A stretch of 64,000 bases of DNA from Exiguobacterium algae (GCF_018617875.1 NZ_JACSKZ010000001.1:62001-126000), one strand, 5' to 3'; positions 17,999-26,429 are shown, counted from the first letter of the stretch. A program made the numbers and translations. Notes: generated by a model not told the origin, from the sequence alone.

Positions 17999-18382
17999 TT
18001 AACGGCTGCTGTCGATTGCCCGATGGAGACTGGCTTCTACGTCCGAGGCAATCGCCTGGAGTGACTCATCTTCGATCAGGCTGATCAGTTTCGTCGGTCT
18101 CGGCATGCCGATATGTGTCTGTCCATCTTTCGAGAAGACCGCAATCTTGCAAGGGAGGAAATATCCTGCTTCAAGTTGATGCGACAGCACTTCTTTGGCC
18201 GCTTTCGGATTACACACTTCCAGGATGCGGTACTCCTGGTCGATTGCCTGTCCTTTTTTCTCCAAGGTCGCACTCAGGTCAAAGTCCCATAACACACCGA
18301 ACGATTCCTGTTTCAACGTTTCTCCCAGACTGTTCACGACTTCATCAACTGATTTGTTGCTCTGGACCGTATAGTCAAACAT
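17999..18382 (-). CDS. DUF302 family protein
   Basis: 127 residues of the DUF302 family: small cytoplasmic proteins of unknown function that often occur near heavy-metal, redox or sulfur genes. The pattern seen here is FDYTVQSNKSVDEVV at the N-terminus, YRILEVCNPKAAKEVL with the conserved Cys, and YFLPCKIAVF in the core. It starts at ATG 18382 behind GGAGGTTC. It is divergent from the Spx-like gene and carries its own terminator. No partner is evident. Confidence 0.8.
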   Translation of the reverse strand: MFDYTVQSNKSVDEVVNSLGETLKQESFGVLWDFDLSATLEKKGQAIDQEYRILEVCNPKAAKEVLSHQLEAGYFLPCKIAVFSKDGQTHIGMPRPTKLISLIEDESLQAIASDVEASLHRAIDSSR

Positions 18383-18553
18383 GCTAGAACCTCCTTATAA
18401 GATGTCTCTCTCATGGTGTACCCGTACAATGATTATTCAAATCAGACAGGAAGATAAAAAGTATGTGTGATTTGAAACATAATTCGCTCACGACCCGTAC
18501 AAAAGAGAGACAATAAAGAGAACCAAACTGACCATAAAGGAGATGTGATTGCC

Positions 18554-18946
18554 GTGACAGTCACCGTATTCACCCATACGAGCTGCAGTTCCTCCAGAAA
18601 GACGATTGATTGGTTGCGTGAACAGAACATTCCGTTCATTGAAAAGAAATTGACAGACCAGGGCCTCTCGTTCACAGACTTCAAAGAAATGTTGAGTCTG
18701 ACCGAGAACGGGACGACCGATCTGTTGTCCGTTCAAAAAAGTGTGTACAAACAAGCCGCTGAAAAATTAGACGAGATGTCCCTTCGCGAACTTTATAGCT
18801 TCGTGTCGTCGAACCCGCAAATCTTAAAAAGCCCGATCGTGTTCGATCATTACCGGATCCAGGTCGGATTCAGTGAAAAGGAGATTCGGACGTTCATCCC
18901 GAGACACGACCGGATCGCCGAATTGAAACGATTATTGAACCAATGA
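18554..18946 (+). CDS. Spx/ArsC-family regulator-like protein with a CxxS site
   Basis: About 130 residues with a thioredoxin-like Spx/MgsR fold. The C-terminal part (RIQVGFSEKEIRTFIPR) closely follows Spx, which binds the alpha C-terminal domain of RNA polymerase to control thiol-stress genes. The redox centre is SCSSSRK: the first Cys is kept (Cys11) but the second Cys of the CxxC switch is Ser, so an intramolecular disulfide cannot form there. GTG 18554 is preferred because AAAGGAG is about 11 bases upstream; GTG 18545 almost touches it. An arsenate-reductase-like or Cys-only sensing role is possible. Confidence 0.8.
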   Translation: MTVTVFTHTSCSSSRKTIDWLREQNIPFIEKKLTDQGLSFTDFKEMLSLTENGTTDLLSVQKSVYKQAAEKLDEMSLRELYSFVSSNPQILKSPIVFDHYRIQVGFSEKEIRTFIPRHDRIAELKRLLNQ

Positions 18947-18950
18947 CAAG

Positions 18951-18978
18951 AGCCCTGCCTGCGCAGCGCTCTTTTTTC
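18951..18978 (+). terminator. Intrinsic terminator of the Spx-like gene
   Basis: GAGC and CTGC pair with GCAG and GCTC around a CTGC loop with one mismatch, followed by six T. Confidence 0.7.
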
Positions 18979-19080
18979 TTCTTTCCGTTGGATGAGACAG
19001 CTATTGAAACCTGTAACAAAAACATTCATAGTTAGAAGTGAAGATTTAACAGAAAACTTAACGTATGAGGGGATAGATCA

Positions 19081-20181
19081 TTGGAGCTCAATCGTCAACT
19101 TATTTGGAGACTTAGTGTCATCGGATTAATCTTACTCGTCCTCTGGCGAGTGATCAGTGAACCGGACACGATTTCCCGTGTCCTACACTATACATTTCAA
19201 TTATTGACCCCGGTCATCATGGGGATCGCCATCGCGCTCCTGTTGAATACGGTCTTGTCGTATCTCGAGGAGAAGTTTCGGCTCAAGCGCTATCAGAGCC
19301 TTTTGATCGTGTACATCACGTTTATCGGCATCCTGGTCGTCTCGATCGTCACACTTTTCCCGAGAATCTACGCGAGCACGGTCTCGCTTGTTGAAGAACT
19401 ACCCGTCTATATTCGCCAAATCGATGTCTTCTTAGGGGACGTGAATACGTACCTGAAGGATTATAATGAAACGATTGCGGAGGCACTTGATATCAACCGT
19501 TTTGAGGAACGTTATTCCGGATGGCTCGAGACGGCTGTCTTGTCTTCGGTCGGTTACGTATCGAGTTTGACGATGACGCTCATCAATTTCTTGATCGGGA
19601 TCGTCATCTCCATCTATTTGTTGAAAGACAAAGAAGTGTTCTCCCGCATGTTCAAGCGACTTCTTTACGCGAGTCTACCGGTTGCGACGGCGAAGACGTC
19701 GATTGATATCTTTCAGGAAATGGACTACATCTTCAAGCGCTATATCATCGGAAAGTCTCTCGACTGCCTCATCATCGGGGTCTTGGCGGTCGCCGGACTC
19801 CTCGTGATCGGTGCGCCTTATGCCCTGTTACTCGGGGTGATCATCGGGGTGCTGAACTTTATCCCGTACGTCGGGCCGCTTCTCGGGATGATCCCGGCTT
19901 TCATCATCACCTATTTCTATGACCCGTTCACGGCCCTTCTTGTCCTGTTGTTCATCTTTTTATTGCAACAGTTTGACGGGCTCTGGCTCGGACCGAAGAT
20001 TTTAGGCGACAGCGTCGGCATCACTCCGTTTTGGGTCATCACCTCCATCATCATCGGAGGAAGTCTGTTCGGTCTCGTCGGCATGTTCATCAGTGTGCCG
20101 ATCACCGCCATGATCCAAGTTGTCATGACGCGGCTCATCGATTTCCGCCTGAACGAAAAGAACTTGAACGATCTGTTATAA
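19081..20181 (+). CDS. AI-2E family transporter
   Basis: 366 residues with about eight membrane helices, matching the AI-2 exporter (TqsA/PerM/YueF) superfamily. Recognisable parts are the helical N-terminus, a soluble loop at about 95-155, and the conserved IGVLNFIPYVGPLLGMIPA and LQQFDGLWLGPKILGDSVG segments. Despite the family name, members include Na+/H+ antiporters and general exporters, so the substrate is open. It starts at TTG 19081 after GAGGGGATAGATCA. The gene stands alone and no terminator was seen after it. Confidence 0.85.
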   Translation: MELNRQLIWRLSVIGLILLVLWRVISEPDTISRVLHYTFQLLTPVIMGIAIALLLNTVLSYLEEKFRLKRYQSLLIVYITFIGILVVSIVTLFPRIYASTVSLVEELPVYIRQIDVFLGDVNTYLKDYNETIAEALDINRFEERYSGWLETAVLSSVGYVSSLTMTLINFLIGIVISIYLLKDKEVFSRMFKRLLYASLPVATAKTSIDIFQEMDYIFKRYIIGKSLDCLIIGVLAVAGLLVIGAPYALLLGVIIGVLNFIPYVGPLLGMIPAFIITYFYDPFTALLVLLFIFLLQQFDGLWLGPKILGDSVGITPFWVITSIIIGGSLFGLVGMFISVPITAMIQVVMTRLIDFRLNEKNLNDLL

Positions 20182-20197
20182 ACGTTGTAACAATTTG

Positions 20198-20227
20198 TTG
20201 ACATATTCAATCACTGTGTCATACAGT
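20198..20227 (+). promoter_or_regulatory. Promoter of the leader peptide and MFS exporter
   Basis: TTGACA, 18 bases, TACAGT, lying 41 bases before the leader ORF start. Confidence 0.55.
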
Positions 20228-20267
20228 TGAAATGAAGATTCTAATCATAAAAGAAAGGAGAGGTTTC

Positions 20268-20345
20268 CATGTCAGTCGTATCTTCGGTTCGATTCATCCA
20301 ACATCATACGGATTGGCGGGCGCCTCTTCATCTGGACTATAGATG
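20268..20345 (+). CDS. 25-residue leader peptide of the MFS exporter
   Basis: A short ORF with a strong AAAGGAGAGG ribosome binding site, encoding MSVVSSVRFIQHHTDWRAPL and then HLDYR. Its stop codon lies inside a hairpin (20315-20354). Together with the downstream terminator this is the layout of a ribosome-mediated attenuator. The peptide itself is unlike any regulator I know. The ORF is too short for database support, but its ribosome binding site is among the best in the region. Confidence 0.65.
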
Positions 20346-20399
20346 ACGCCTGCCTGACTGGGCATGCAGAAACATCGACAACGTGGGACGTCGTATGCC
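20315..20399 (+). promoter_or_regulatory. Attenuator: competing hairpins in the exporter leader
   Basis: Hairpin 1 pairs 20315-20322 and 20328-20333 with 20341-20354. An alternative helix can form between GGCATGC (20361-20367) and GTATGCC (20393-20399); it would take away the left arm of the terminator at 20386-20417. A ribosome stalled in the leader ORF would open hairpin 1. The pairing is read from sequence; the regulatory role is inferred. Confidence 0.6.
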
Positions 20400-20422
20400 T
20401 TGATGCATATGACGTCCTTTTT
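20386..20422 (+). terminator. Attenuator terminator before the MFS gene
   Basis: A 13-bp stem (GGACGTC and its extension against GCATATGACGTCC) is followed by five T, 31 bases before the MFS start codon. Transcription of the exporter must pass it. Confidence 0.8.
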
Positions 20423-20453
20423 GCATGACAAAAACATGAAGCAGGTGAAAAAT

Positions 20454-21698
20454 ATGTTCCAAACTTTAAAACGGCTCGACCGAAACATTTGGATTCGCTT
20501 TTTCGGAGAGACCATCACGGGAATCATGATGTTTATGATCGCCCCGTTCCTCGTCTTATATTACAGTGATAAACTCGACAGCTACGTCCAAGTCGGAATC
20601 ATCATGGCGACCGGCCCGATCATGGCTTTGATTGGCTCGATTCTTGGTGGCCGACTAGCTGACCTTTACGGACGTAAGCCGATCATGATGATTGCCATCT
20701 TGGGCGACGCCACCGCTTTGGTCGGTTTCGCATTCGCCGATACGTTTTGGCCGCTCTTGTTGCTGAATGCGATGCTTGGGCTCACGAACTCTCTCTTCCA
20801 CCCGGCAGCGAGTGCCATGGTCGCAGACGTGACGGAACCTGAACAGATGAACGAAGCGTTCGGCTTGTTGCGGATGGGGCACAACATTGGTGCCGCGTTC
20901 GGTCCGCTTCTCGGAAGCGCCGTGTTGTTCATCGATCGTCAATACATCTTCTTTGCCGCGGCAGTCGCTTTCGTTCTCTATGCGATGGTCCTTGGGAAGT
21001 TTATTCACGAGAGTGTCCCGGAAGTGTCGGATGAGGGTTCTCCTTCAAACCGGGACGTCCTTCGCGTATTCTATAACGATCATGTGTTTCTCGTCTTTAT
21101 CTTTGCGGGTATATTCATATCAATGGGATTCTCGCTCGTCGAGAGCATGTTACCGCTCTTCTTGAAAGAGTCGCTACCGACCTACTCGAATCAGGAGAAC
21201 CCGTTCCCGTATATGCTCGCTTTGAATGGAATCATGGTCGTATTGTTCCAGTTCCCGATCGCATCAAAATTGGGAAACAAACCGTTCGGGAAAGTCATGC
21301 TCGCCGGCGCGACGATCTTCGGTGTCGGAATGATCCTTCTCGCCCTCGTCCCGAGATTCCTGTATTCGATTCAGACCCCGTACTTGATCCTTGTCGGAAT
21401 CTTGATGGCGGTCTATGCGTTCTATACACTCGGTGAGATGATCATGTCACCTGTTCAGCAGACCTTTATCGCGTTGATCGCGCCAGAGAATATGCGCGGG
21501 GCCTACAACGGTGCCGCCAGTATCCAATGGCTCATCGGAGGCGTGACCGCCCCGCTCATGGCTAGTCTCTTCTTTGACCATAAAGCCGGTCACATCGCGT
21601 TGATGCTCGTCGGCGGGGCAAGCTGTCTGTCCGGATTGATCTATTGGCAGCTCGGTCGCCGCGTCAAAGCGGCAGAACAAAAACGACAAACGGCATAA
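20454..21698 (+). CDS. MFS transporter, multidrug-exporter type
   Basis: 414 residues with 12 predicted membrane helices of the major facilitator superfamily (drug/H+ antiporter-like). The loop 2-3 motif GGRLADLYGRKPIM is the classical MFS motif A, and LLRMGHNIGAAFGPLLGSAV matches the helix 5 motif C-like region of exporters. ATG 20454 follows AGGTGA at good spacing; upstream ATG codons lie in the attenuator stem and are unlikely. Expression is probably controlled by the leader peptide and terminator just upstream, a setup common for antibiotic-inducible efflux and resistance genes. Its substrates are unknown. Confidence 0.85.
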   Translation: MFQTLKRLDRNIWIRFFGETITGIMMFMIAPFLVLYYSDKLDSYVQVGIIMATGPIMALIGSILGGRLADLYGRKPIMMIAILGDATALVGFAFADTFWPLLLLNAMLGLTNSLFHPAASAMVADVTEPEQMNEAFGLLRMGHNIGAAFGPLLGSAVLFIDRQYIFFAAAVAFVLYAMVLGKFIHESVPEVSDEGSPSNRDVLRVFYNDHVFLVFIFAGIFISMGFSLVESMLPLFLKESLPTYSNQENPFPYMLALNGIMVVLFQFPIASKLGNKPFGKVMLAGATIFGVGMILLALVPRFLYSIQTPYLILVGILMAVYAFYTLGEMIMSPVQQTFIALIAPENMRGAYNGAASIQWLIGGVTAPLMASLFFDHKAGHIALMLVGGASCLSGLIYWQLGRRVKAAEQKRQTA

Positions 21699-21710
21699 CG
21701 CACAACTCTT

Positions 21711-21749
21711 GACCACACGCCATGCTTCTCAAGCTCGTGTGGTCTTTTA
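21711..21749 (+). terminator. Intrinsic terminator of the MFS gene
   Basis: GACCACACG pairs with CGTGTGGTC across a long loop, followed by TTTT. Confidence 0.7.
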
Positions 21750-21771
21750 CTTCTTTTCAAGAACATTAAAA

Positions 21772-21790
21772 ATTGAAATTATCTTTCAAT
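21772..21790. repeat. Small inverted repeat upstream of the peptide transporter
   Basis: ATTGAAA and TTTCAAT are separated by TTATC and sit just upstream of the proposed -35 element. A candidate operator. Confidence 0.35.
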
Positions 21791-21795
21791 ACTAC

Positions 21796-21825
21796 TTTAC
21801 AATCGTATACTTCCTTTTTTATGAT
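21796..21825 (+). promoter_or_regulatory. Promoter of the peptide transporter
   Basis: TTTACA, 18 bases, TATGAT, ending 24 bases before the start codon. Confidence 0.55.
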
Positions 21826-21849
21826 AAAACGGTTAAGGAGGGATCTTTC

Positions 21850-23343
21850 ATGGAAAGGATCGATAAACAGACAATTGTGGACAGCGTTCCACAGAAAGGT
21901 TTTTTAGGACAACCGAAAGGGTTGTTCACGTTATTCTTCACTGAATTTTGGGAGCGGTTCTCATACTATGGGATGCGGGCAATCCTCGTATTCTATATGT
22001 ACTATGAGGTATCGGATGGCGGGCTCGGACTCGATCAAAACGTCGCCCTCTCGATCATGTCCGTCTACGGGGCACTCGTCTACATGTCCGGCGTCATTGG
22101 GGGATGGCTCGCGGACCGGGTATTCGGGACATCTCGTGCCGTCTTTTATGGCGGATTCTTCATCATGCTGGGACATATCGTCTTGTCCATCCCGGGCAGT
22201 GTCGTCTTCTTGTTCATGTCAATGGCACTCATTGTCATCGGGACAGGTTTATTGAAACCGAACGTATCGAGCATCGTCGGCGACATGTACAGTGAGACGG
22301 ACCGGCGCCGTGACGCCGGGTTCAGCATCTTCTATATGGGGATCAACCTCGGGGCATTCATCTCGCCTCTCATCGTCGGCTCCGTCCAAAAGAGCTACGG
22401 CTTCCATTGGGGCTTCGCCCTTGCCGCAGTCGGGATGTTCCTCGGACTCGTCGTTTTCGTCCTGACGAGAAAAACGAACCTCGGCCTAGCGGGTGCATAC
22501 GTCCCGAACCCGTTATCAGCGGATGAGAAGAAAACAGCGATCAAAGTCGTCACTCTCGTCACGCTCGGGATTGCCCTCTTGTTGGCAGTCCTCATTCCAT
22601 TAGGTTGGTTCACGATCGACACGTTCATCACGTTGGTCGGTGTATTCGGGATTGCCATTCCGACGGCATACTTCATCATCATGTATCGCAGCCCGAAAAC
22701 GACAGAAGTCGAACGTTCCCGGATCATCGCCTATATCCCGCTCTTTATCGCATCGGTCATGTTCTGGGCGATCCAAGAGCAAGGCGCGACCATCCTGGCC
22801 AACTATGCGGATAAACGGACAGACCTCGATTTCTTCGGCTTCACCTTGTCACCGGCTTGGTTCCAATCGCTCAACCCGCTCTTCATCATCCTGCTTGCTC
22901 CAGTCTTCGCCTGGATGTGGGTGCGACTCGGAGACCGTGAACCGAGCATCCCGACAAAGTTCGCATTCGGGATCTTGTTTGCCGGAATCAGCTTCCTGGT
23001 CATCTTGCTCCCGGCCTATTTCGGTGGACCGGACACACTCGTCAATCCACTCTGGCTCGTACTCAGTTACTTCATTGTCGTACTAGGTGAACTTAGCTTG
23101 TCCCCGGTCGGATTGTCGGCCACGACGAAGCTGGCACCTGCCGCCTTCTCGGCACAGACGATGTCACTCTGGTTCTTGTCGAACGCTGCGGCACAAGGGA
23201 TCAACGCCCAGCTCGTCAAATTCTACACGCCGGAGAACGAGATGCTTTACTTCGGTATCATCGGGGGTGCGGCCATCGTACTCAGTTTGATCTTGTTCGC
23301 CCTCGCTCCAAAAATCAAAGAATATATGCGCGGGATCCATTAA
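21850..23343 (+). CDS. dtpT: POT-family di-/tripeptide:proton symporter
   Basis: 497 residues of the proton-dependent oligopeptide transporter family. Diagnostic segments are FTEFWERFSYYGMRAIL (the ExxERFxYY proton-coupling motif), GGWLADRVFGTSRAV, and the PTR2 signature region FSIFYMGINLGAFISPLIVG. It imports di- and tripeptides with protons. ATG 21850 is chosen because AAGGAGG precedes it and the protein begins at a typical position; the longer frame upstream is non-coding leader. It has its own promoter and terminator. Confidence 0.92.
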   Translation: MERIDKQTIVDSVPQKGFLGQPKGLFTLFFTEFWERFSYYGMRAILVFYMYYEVSDGGLGLDQNVALSIMSVYGALVYMSGVIGGWLADRVFGTSRAVFYGGFFIMLGHIVLSIPGSVVFLFMSMALIVIGTGLLKPNVSSIVGDMYSETDRRRDAGFSIFYMGINLGAFISPLIVGSVQKSYGFHWGFALAAVGMFLGLVVFVLTRKTNLGLAGAYVPNPLSADEKKTAIKVVTLVTLGIALLLAVLIPLGWFTIDTFITLVGVFGIAIPTAYFIIMYRSPKTTEVERSRIIAYIPLFIASVMFWAIQEQGATILANYADKRTDLDFFGFTLSPAWFQSLNPLFIILLAPVFAWMWVRLGDREPSIPTKFAFGILFAGISFLVILLPAYFGGPDTLVNPLWLVLSYFIVVLGELSLSPVGLSATTKLAPAAFSAQTMSLWFLSNAAAQGINAQLVKFYTPENEMLYFGIIGGAAIVLSLILFALAPKIKEYMRGIH

Positions 23344-23346
23344 TCA

Positions 23347-23388
23347 CAAAAACGTCAGCCTCAAAATCGAGGCTGACGTTTTTTTCAT
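23347..23388. terminator. Bidirectional terminator between dtpT and glnA
   Basis: ACGTCAGCCTC pairs with GAGGCTGACGT and is flanked by A and T runs on both sides. Confidence 0.85.
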
Positions 23389-23394
23389 GGTGTC

Positions 23395-24690
23395 TTATTT
23401 ACGGACTTGGATGAGCGACAGATAACGGTCGACCATGTTGTGATTGAAGTAATCATGGAAGTTGTCCTTCTTCAGTGATTGAATCGACTCATGGAACGTC
23501 GCCGGGAGCGAACCGATGCCCTGGTCCTCGATCTGTTTGGCCGAGTACTCGAACAAGTCATCCTCGTTCGGTGCGGACGGCTCGATTTGCTGCTCGATCC
23601 CTTCGAGACCTGCATAGATGAGTGCCGCGAGCGCCAAATAAGGGTTCGCACTCGGGTCCGGGTTACGTACCTCGACACGCGTCGCACTTCCACGCGAAGC
23701 CGGGATCCGGATCATGGAGCTTCGGTTCGATGGACTCCAGCAAATGTTGACCGGTGCTTCGAAGCCTGGGACGAGCCGTTCATAGGATTCTGGGTGCGGG
23801 TTCGTGAAGATGGCTGTCGCACGGGCATGTTTTAAAATCCCTTCAATGAAATGACGCGCCGTCTTCGAGAGACCGTAGTCGGCTTCCGGCTCATCGAATG
23901 CGTTCGACGTCGGTTTACCGGATTCGTCGTTTTTCCATACCGAGATGTTCAAGTGCATCCCTGACCCGTTCACGTCACGACGTGGTTTCGGCAGGAAGGA
24001 CACGCTCGCATCTTTTTCTTGAGCGGCGATTTTGACCACTTCTTTAAAGAATTGGATGTTGTCCGCTGTATGGAGCGCATCGTCATATTTGATCCCGATC
24101 TCATGCTGCGCCGGTGCGACTTCGTGGTGTACGGCCTCGATTTCAAACCCGACGTCACTCAAACGGTTGGCGATATGTTGACGGACCGCATATCCTTTGT
24201 CTTCTGAGCGGGTCGAGAAGTAGCCGGCCTCATCATAAAACTCTCCATTTTCATCAAAGACGAAAAACTCCGGCTCGGCTCCGACGAAGACGGAATACCC
24301 GTCACGCGCCGCACGTTCGAGCGCATCTTTCAACACATTGCGCGGGTCAAATTCATAACGATCTCCTTCTGGTGTGCACACGTCACAGAAGAAGGCCAAA
24401 ATGTTCTCTTCCCCGTCCTTCTCATAACGAGGACGATTCAAGTCCGGTCGTAAGAACAAGTCGGAATTCTTGATGGAAGAAAATCCAGCGATTGACGACC
24501 CGTCGAACATCGTCTTCCCTTCGAACACTTCCTGCAACAGTTTTGACGAAAGCGTCAAGAGTTTCAAATCACCGAGTACATCTGAGAAATAGAGATGGAT
24601 TTGGGTGATTTCTTTTTCTTTGACCGCTTTCTCAATTTCTTGTTGCTTCTTTTCCAAGACGTCCTTGTCACTTCCGAATAGATTTGCCAT
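23395..24690 (-). CDS. glnA: Glutamine synthetase (type I)
   Basis: 431 residues. It makes glutamine from glutamate, ammonia and ATP. The beta-Grasp domain contains HLYFSDVLGDLKLL. The catalytic domain contains FDGSSIAGFSS, the metal ligands in AEPEFFVFDENG and HHEVAPAQHEIG, the ATP-binding region NGSGMHLNIS, NPHPESYERLVPGFEAP with the flap Glu, and RVEVRNPDPSANPYLALA. It differs at many positions from the usual Bacillales GlnA and is not preceded by glnR, so it may be a second or divergent GlnA. No clear GlnR/TnrA box was found upstream. Confidence 0.88.
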   Translation of the reverse strand: MANLFGSDKDVLEKKQQEIEKAVKEKEITQIHLYFSDVLGDLKLLTLSSKLLQEVFEGKTMFDGSSIAGFSSIKNSDLFLRPDLNRPRYEKDGEENILAFFCDVCTPEGDRYEFDPRNVLKDALERAARDGYSVFVGAEPEFFVFDENGEFYDEAGYFSTRSEDKGYAVRQHIANRLSDVGFEIEAVHHEVAPAQHEIGIKYDDALHTADNIQFFKEVVKIAAQEKDASVSFLPKPRRDVNGSGMHLNISVWKNDESGKPTSNAFDEPEADYGLSKTARHFIEGILKHARATAIFTNPHPESYERLVPGFEAPVNICWSPSNRSSMIRIPASRGSATRVEVRNPDPSANPYLALAALIYAGLEGIEQQIEPSAPNEDDLFEYSAKQIEDQGIGSLPATFHESIQSLKKDNFHDYFNHNMVDRYLSLIQVRK

Positions 24691-24882
24691 GATCCTACAT
24701 TACCTCACTTAATTTATTTGACAGTCTGATCTGTCGATACGCACCAATCGTACGCTTCTCTATAAGTCATAACCGACCTGTGTTTTTTTTAAACATGCGT
24801 TTTTTAACAAATGGGCAACAGTGGCTTCATTCCCCGTCAGTTGTTATGATAGGGACAGATTGAAAGAAAGAGGGAGAATGAT

Positions 24883-25920
24883 TTGTATATTTTTATGACT
24901 GGTGCGACTGGATTCTTAGGAGGAAGGCTGGCACGCGAGCTCATCGCCAAAGGTCACACGTTGAGTGTGTTGGCACGTTCAACTGAAAAAGTGAATGCGA
25001 TGTTCACGGAAACAGAAAGACGGTCGATCCGTGTCTTACAAGGAGATTTGACGGCCCCGATGCTCGGAGCGGATGAATCGTTCATCGAGTCGAACAAAGG
25101 AAAAGTCGATCTGGTGCTGCATATGGCCGCCCTCGTCAAATTCGACGAGTCGCTGCGGGACGAACTGTTTGAAACCAATTTGACAGGAACGAAAGAGGCG
25201 CTCGCCTTGGCGAAATCACTCGCTTGCCCCCGGTTCTTCCACGTGAGTACGGCCTACACCCTTGGGGCGAATGAAGTCGGCGGGGAGTCTTTATACGATG
25301 TGAACCAGCCGTTCCTCAATCCGTATGAAGAGAGCAAGGCGCATGCCGAGCGTGTCGTCTGGGAGGCGCGGCATGAACTCGATGTCTCCATTTTCCGACC
25401 GGCGATCATCGTCGGCGACTCAAAGACCGGCGAGGCCGACTCGAAATTCACGATGTACGGATACATGCGTGCCCTTGAACTGTTCAAACGAAAAATGGAG
25501 CGCAGAGGCGGACTGGATGAATCCATCCGATTGATCGGTTCGGCAACCGGTACCTCAAACCTCGTTCCTGTCGATTATGTCGCAGATGTCCTGCTCGCCG
25601 CAGTCGAGCATGCGAAACCGAACACGATTTACAATGTCACGAACGATACCCCGCCTACGAATGACGTGATGCTCGACTACATGAAGGAGGCGCTCTCGTT
25701 CCCTCATCTGACGATCACCGAGACCCCGGCTTCTTCACTGAGTAAAGTCGAACAATCGTTCAATGACATGGTGAAGGTGTTCAATCCTTATTTGAATCGG
25801 GATATCACCTTCCATGACCCGAACACGAAACAATTGCTCGCCGATGCCGGATACCGTCCGCTCCAGCTCGACCGTCACTCGTTGCGACGCATCGTGGACG
25901 CTTATTATCACACCAAATAG
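24883..25920 (+). CDS. Extended SDR / NAD(P)-dependent reductase-like protein
   Basis: 345 residues of the NAD-dependent epimerase/dehydratase and thioester-reductase-like superfamily. It has the Rossmann motif TGATGFLGGRLA, an Asp in the LQGDLTAP strand, the HMAALVKFDESL strand, active-site-like VSTAYTLG, and Tyr-Lys in NPYEESKAHAE (the YxxxK catalytic pair). It may act on a fatty-acyl or sugar substrate; this cannot be resolved. It starts at TTG 24883 behind AGAGGGAG and is divergent from glnA. A terminator follows immediately. Confidence 0.8.
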   Translation: MYIFMTGATGFLGGRLARELIAKGHTLSVLARSTEKVNAMFTETERRSIRVLQGDLTAPMLGADESFIESNKGKVDLVLHMAALVKFDESLRDELFETNLTGTKEALALAKSLACPRFFHVSTAYTLGANEVGGESLYDVNQPFLNPYEESKAHAERVVWEARHELDVSIFRPAIIVGDSKTGEADSKFTMYGYMRALELFKRKMERRGGLDESIRLIGSATGTSNLVPVDYVADVLLAAVEHAKPNTIYNVTNDTPPTNDVMLDYMKEALSFPHLTITETPASSLSKVEQSFNDMVKVFNPYLNRDITFHDPNTKQLLADAGYRPLQLDRHSLRRIVDAYYHTK

Positions 25921-25950
25921 AAAAAAGGACCGATTCGCTTCGGTCCTTTT
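25921..25950. terminator. Bidirectional terminator
   Basis: AAAAGGACCGA pairs with TCGGTCCTTTT around a short loop. It serves the SDR gene and the convergent stress-protein gene. Confidence 0.8.
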
Positions 25951-25954
25951 CCCT

Positions 25955-26275
25955 TTATTTATCGCAGACGAGTACGATTTTTCCGTCCTGAATCTCATGT
26001 TCCAAAGAATCGATCATTTGTTTCGTCAAGCCAAGGCTTTCCATCTGTTCGATCCGGTCATGTGAATTGCTCGTGAACTTCGATAACAATGACTCAAACA
26101 ATCCTTTTTCAGGGATTCGATAAGGTTGCACCCCGGTCTCGGCCGCCAATCGAATCGTTAATTCATCGTCGCTCGCAAATAAGTAGATATGTTCATTGAC
26201 ACATCCTCCCGATACCATCTCTTGTACTTCATGGTCCACCGAAGTCATGTCATGTACGATTCTTGTCTCTAACAT
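25955..26275 (-). CDS. General stress protein 17M-like (YflT family)
   Basis: 106 residues with the features of the general stress protein 17M domain: a short N-terminal strand, IYLFASDDELTIRLA in the middle, and a C-terminal amphipathic helix region with ESLGLTKQMIDSLEHEI. In B. subtilis such genes belong to the sigma-B regulon, and a sigma-B-like promoter (26325-26349) lies upstream here. Molecular function is unknown. The start at ATG 26275 is behind AGGAGGAAGA. Confidence 0.65.
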   Translation of the reverse strand: MLETRIVHDMTSVDHEVQEMVSGGCVNEHIYLFASDDELTIRLAAETGVQPYRIPEKGLFESLLSKFTSNSHDRIEQMESLGLTKQMIDSLEHEIQDGKIVLVCDK

Positions 26276-26324
26276 TCATTCTTCCTCCTAGACGTCCGCT
26301 TTCGAACAGTAGAATGGTAATATT

Positions 26325-26349
26325 ATTCCCGTAAAGTGAGAGTCTAAAC
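26325..26349 (-). promoter_or_regulatory. Sigma-B-like promoter
   Basis: On the minus strand GTTTAG, 13 bases, GGGAAT, close to the sigma-B consensus GTTTAA-N12-14-GGGTAT, and 50 bases upstream of a 17M-like stress gene. Confidence 0.55.
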
Positions 26350-26429
26350 GTTAAATTTCATTATTGTGACATTTTTTTCTCAGATGTGTGTCCGCTCATC
26401 GGTTTTCGCCCTTTCCCGACTCTCTGAGA

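Noticed and set aside
20364-20453. N-terminal extension of the MFS transporter
   Set aside because: These codons lie in the attenuator stem and have no ribosome binding site; ATG 20454 has one.
21709-21849. 47-codon N-terminal extension of the peptide transporter
   Set aside because: It covers a terminator and the promoter; ATG 21850 has the AAGGAGG site.
24691-24880. GlnR/TnrA box upstream of glnA
   Set aside because: TGTTTAAAAAAAACACA only loosely fits TGTNAN7TNACA, so it was not called.
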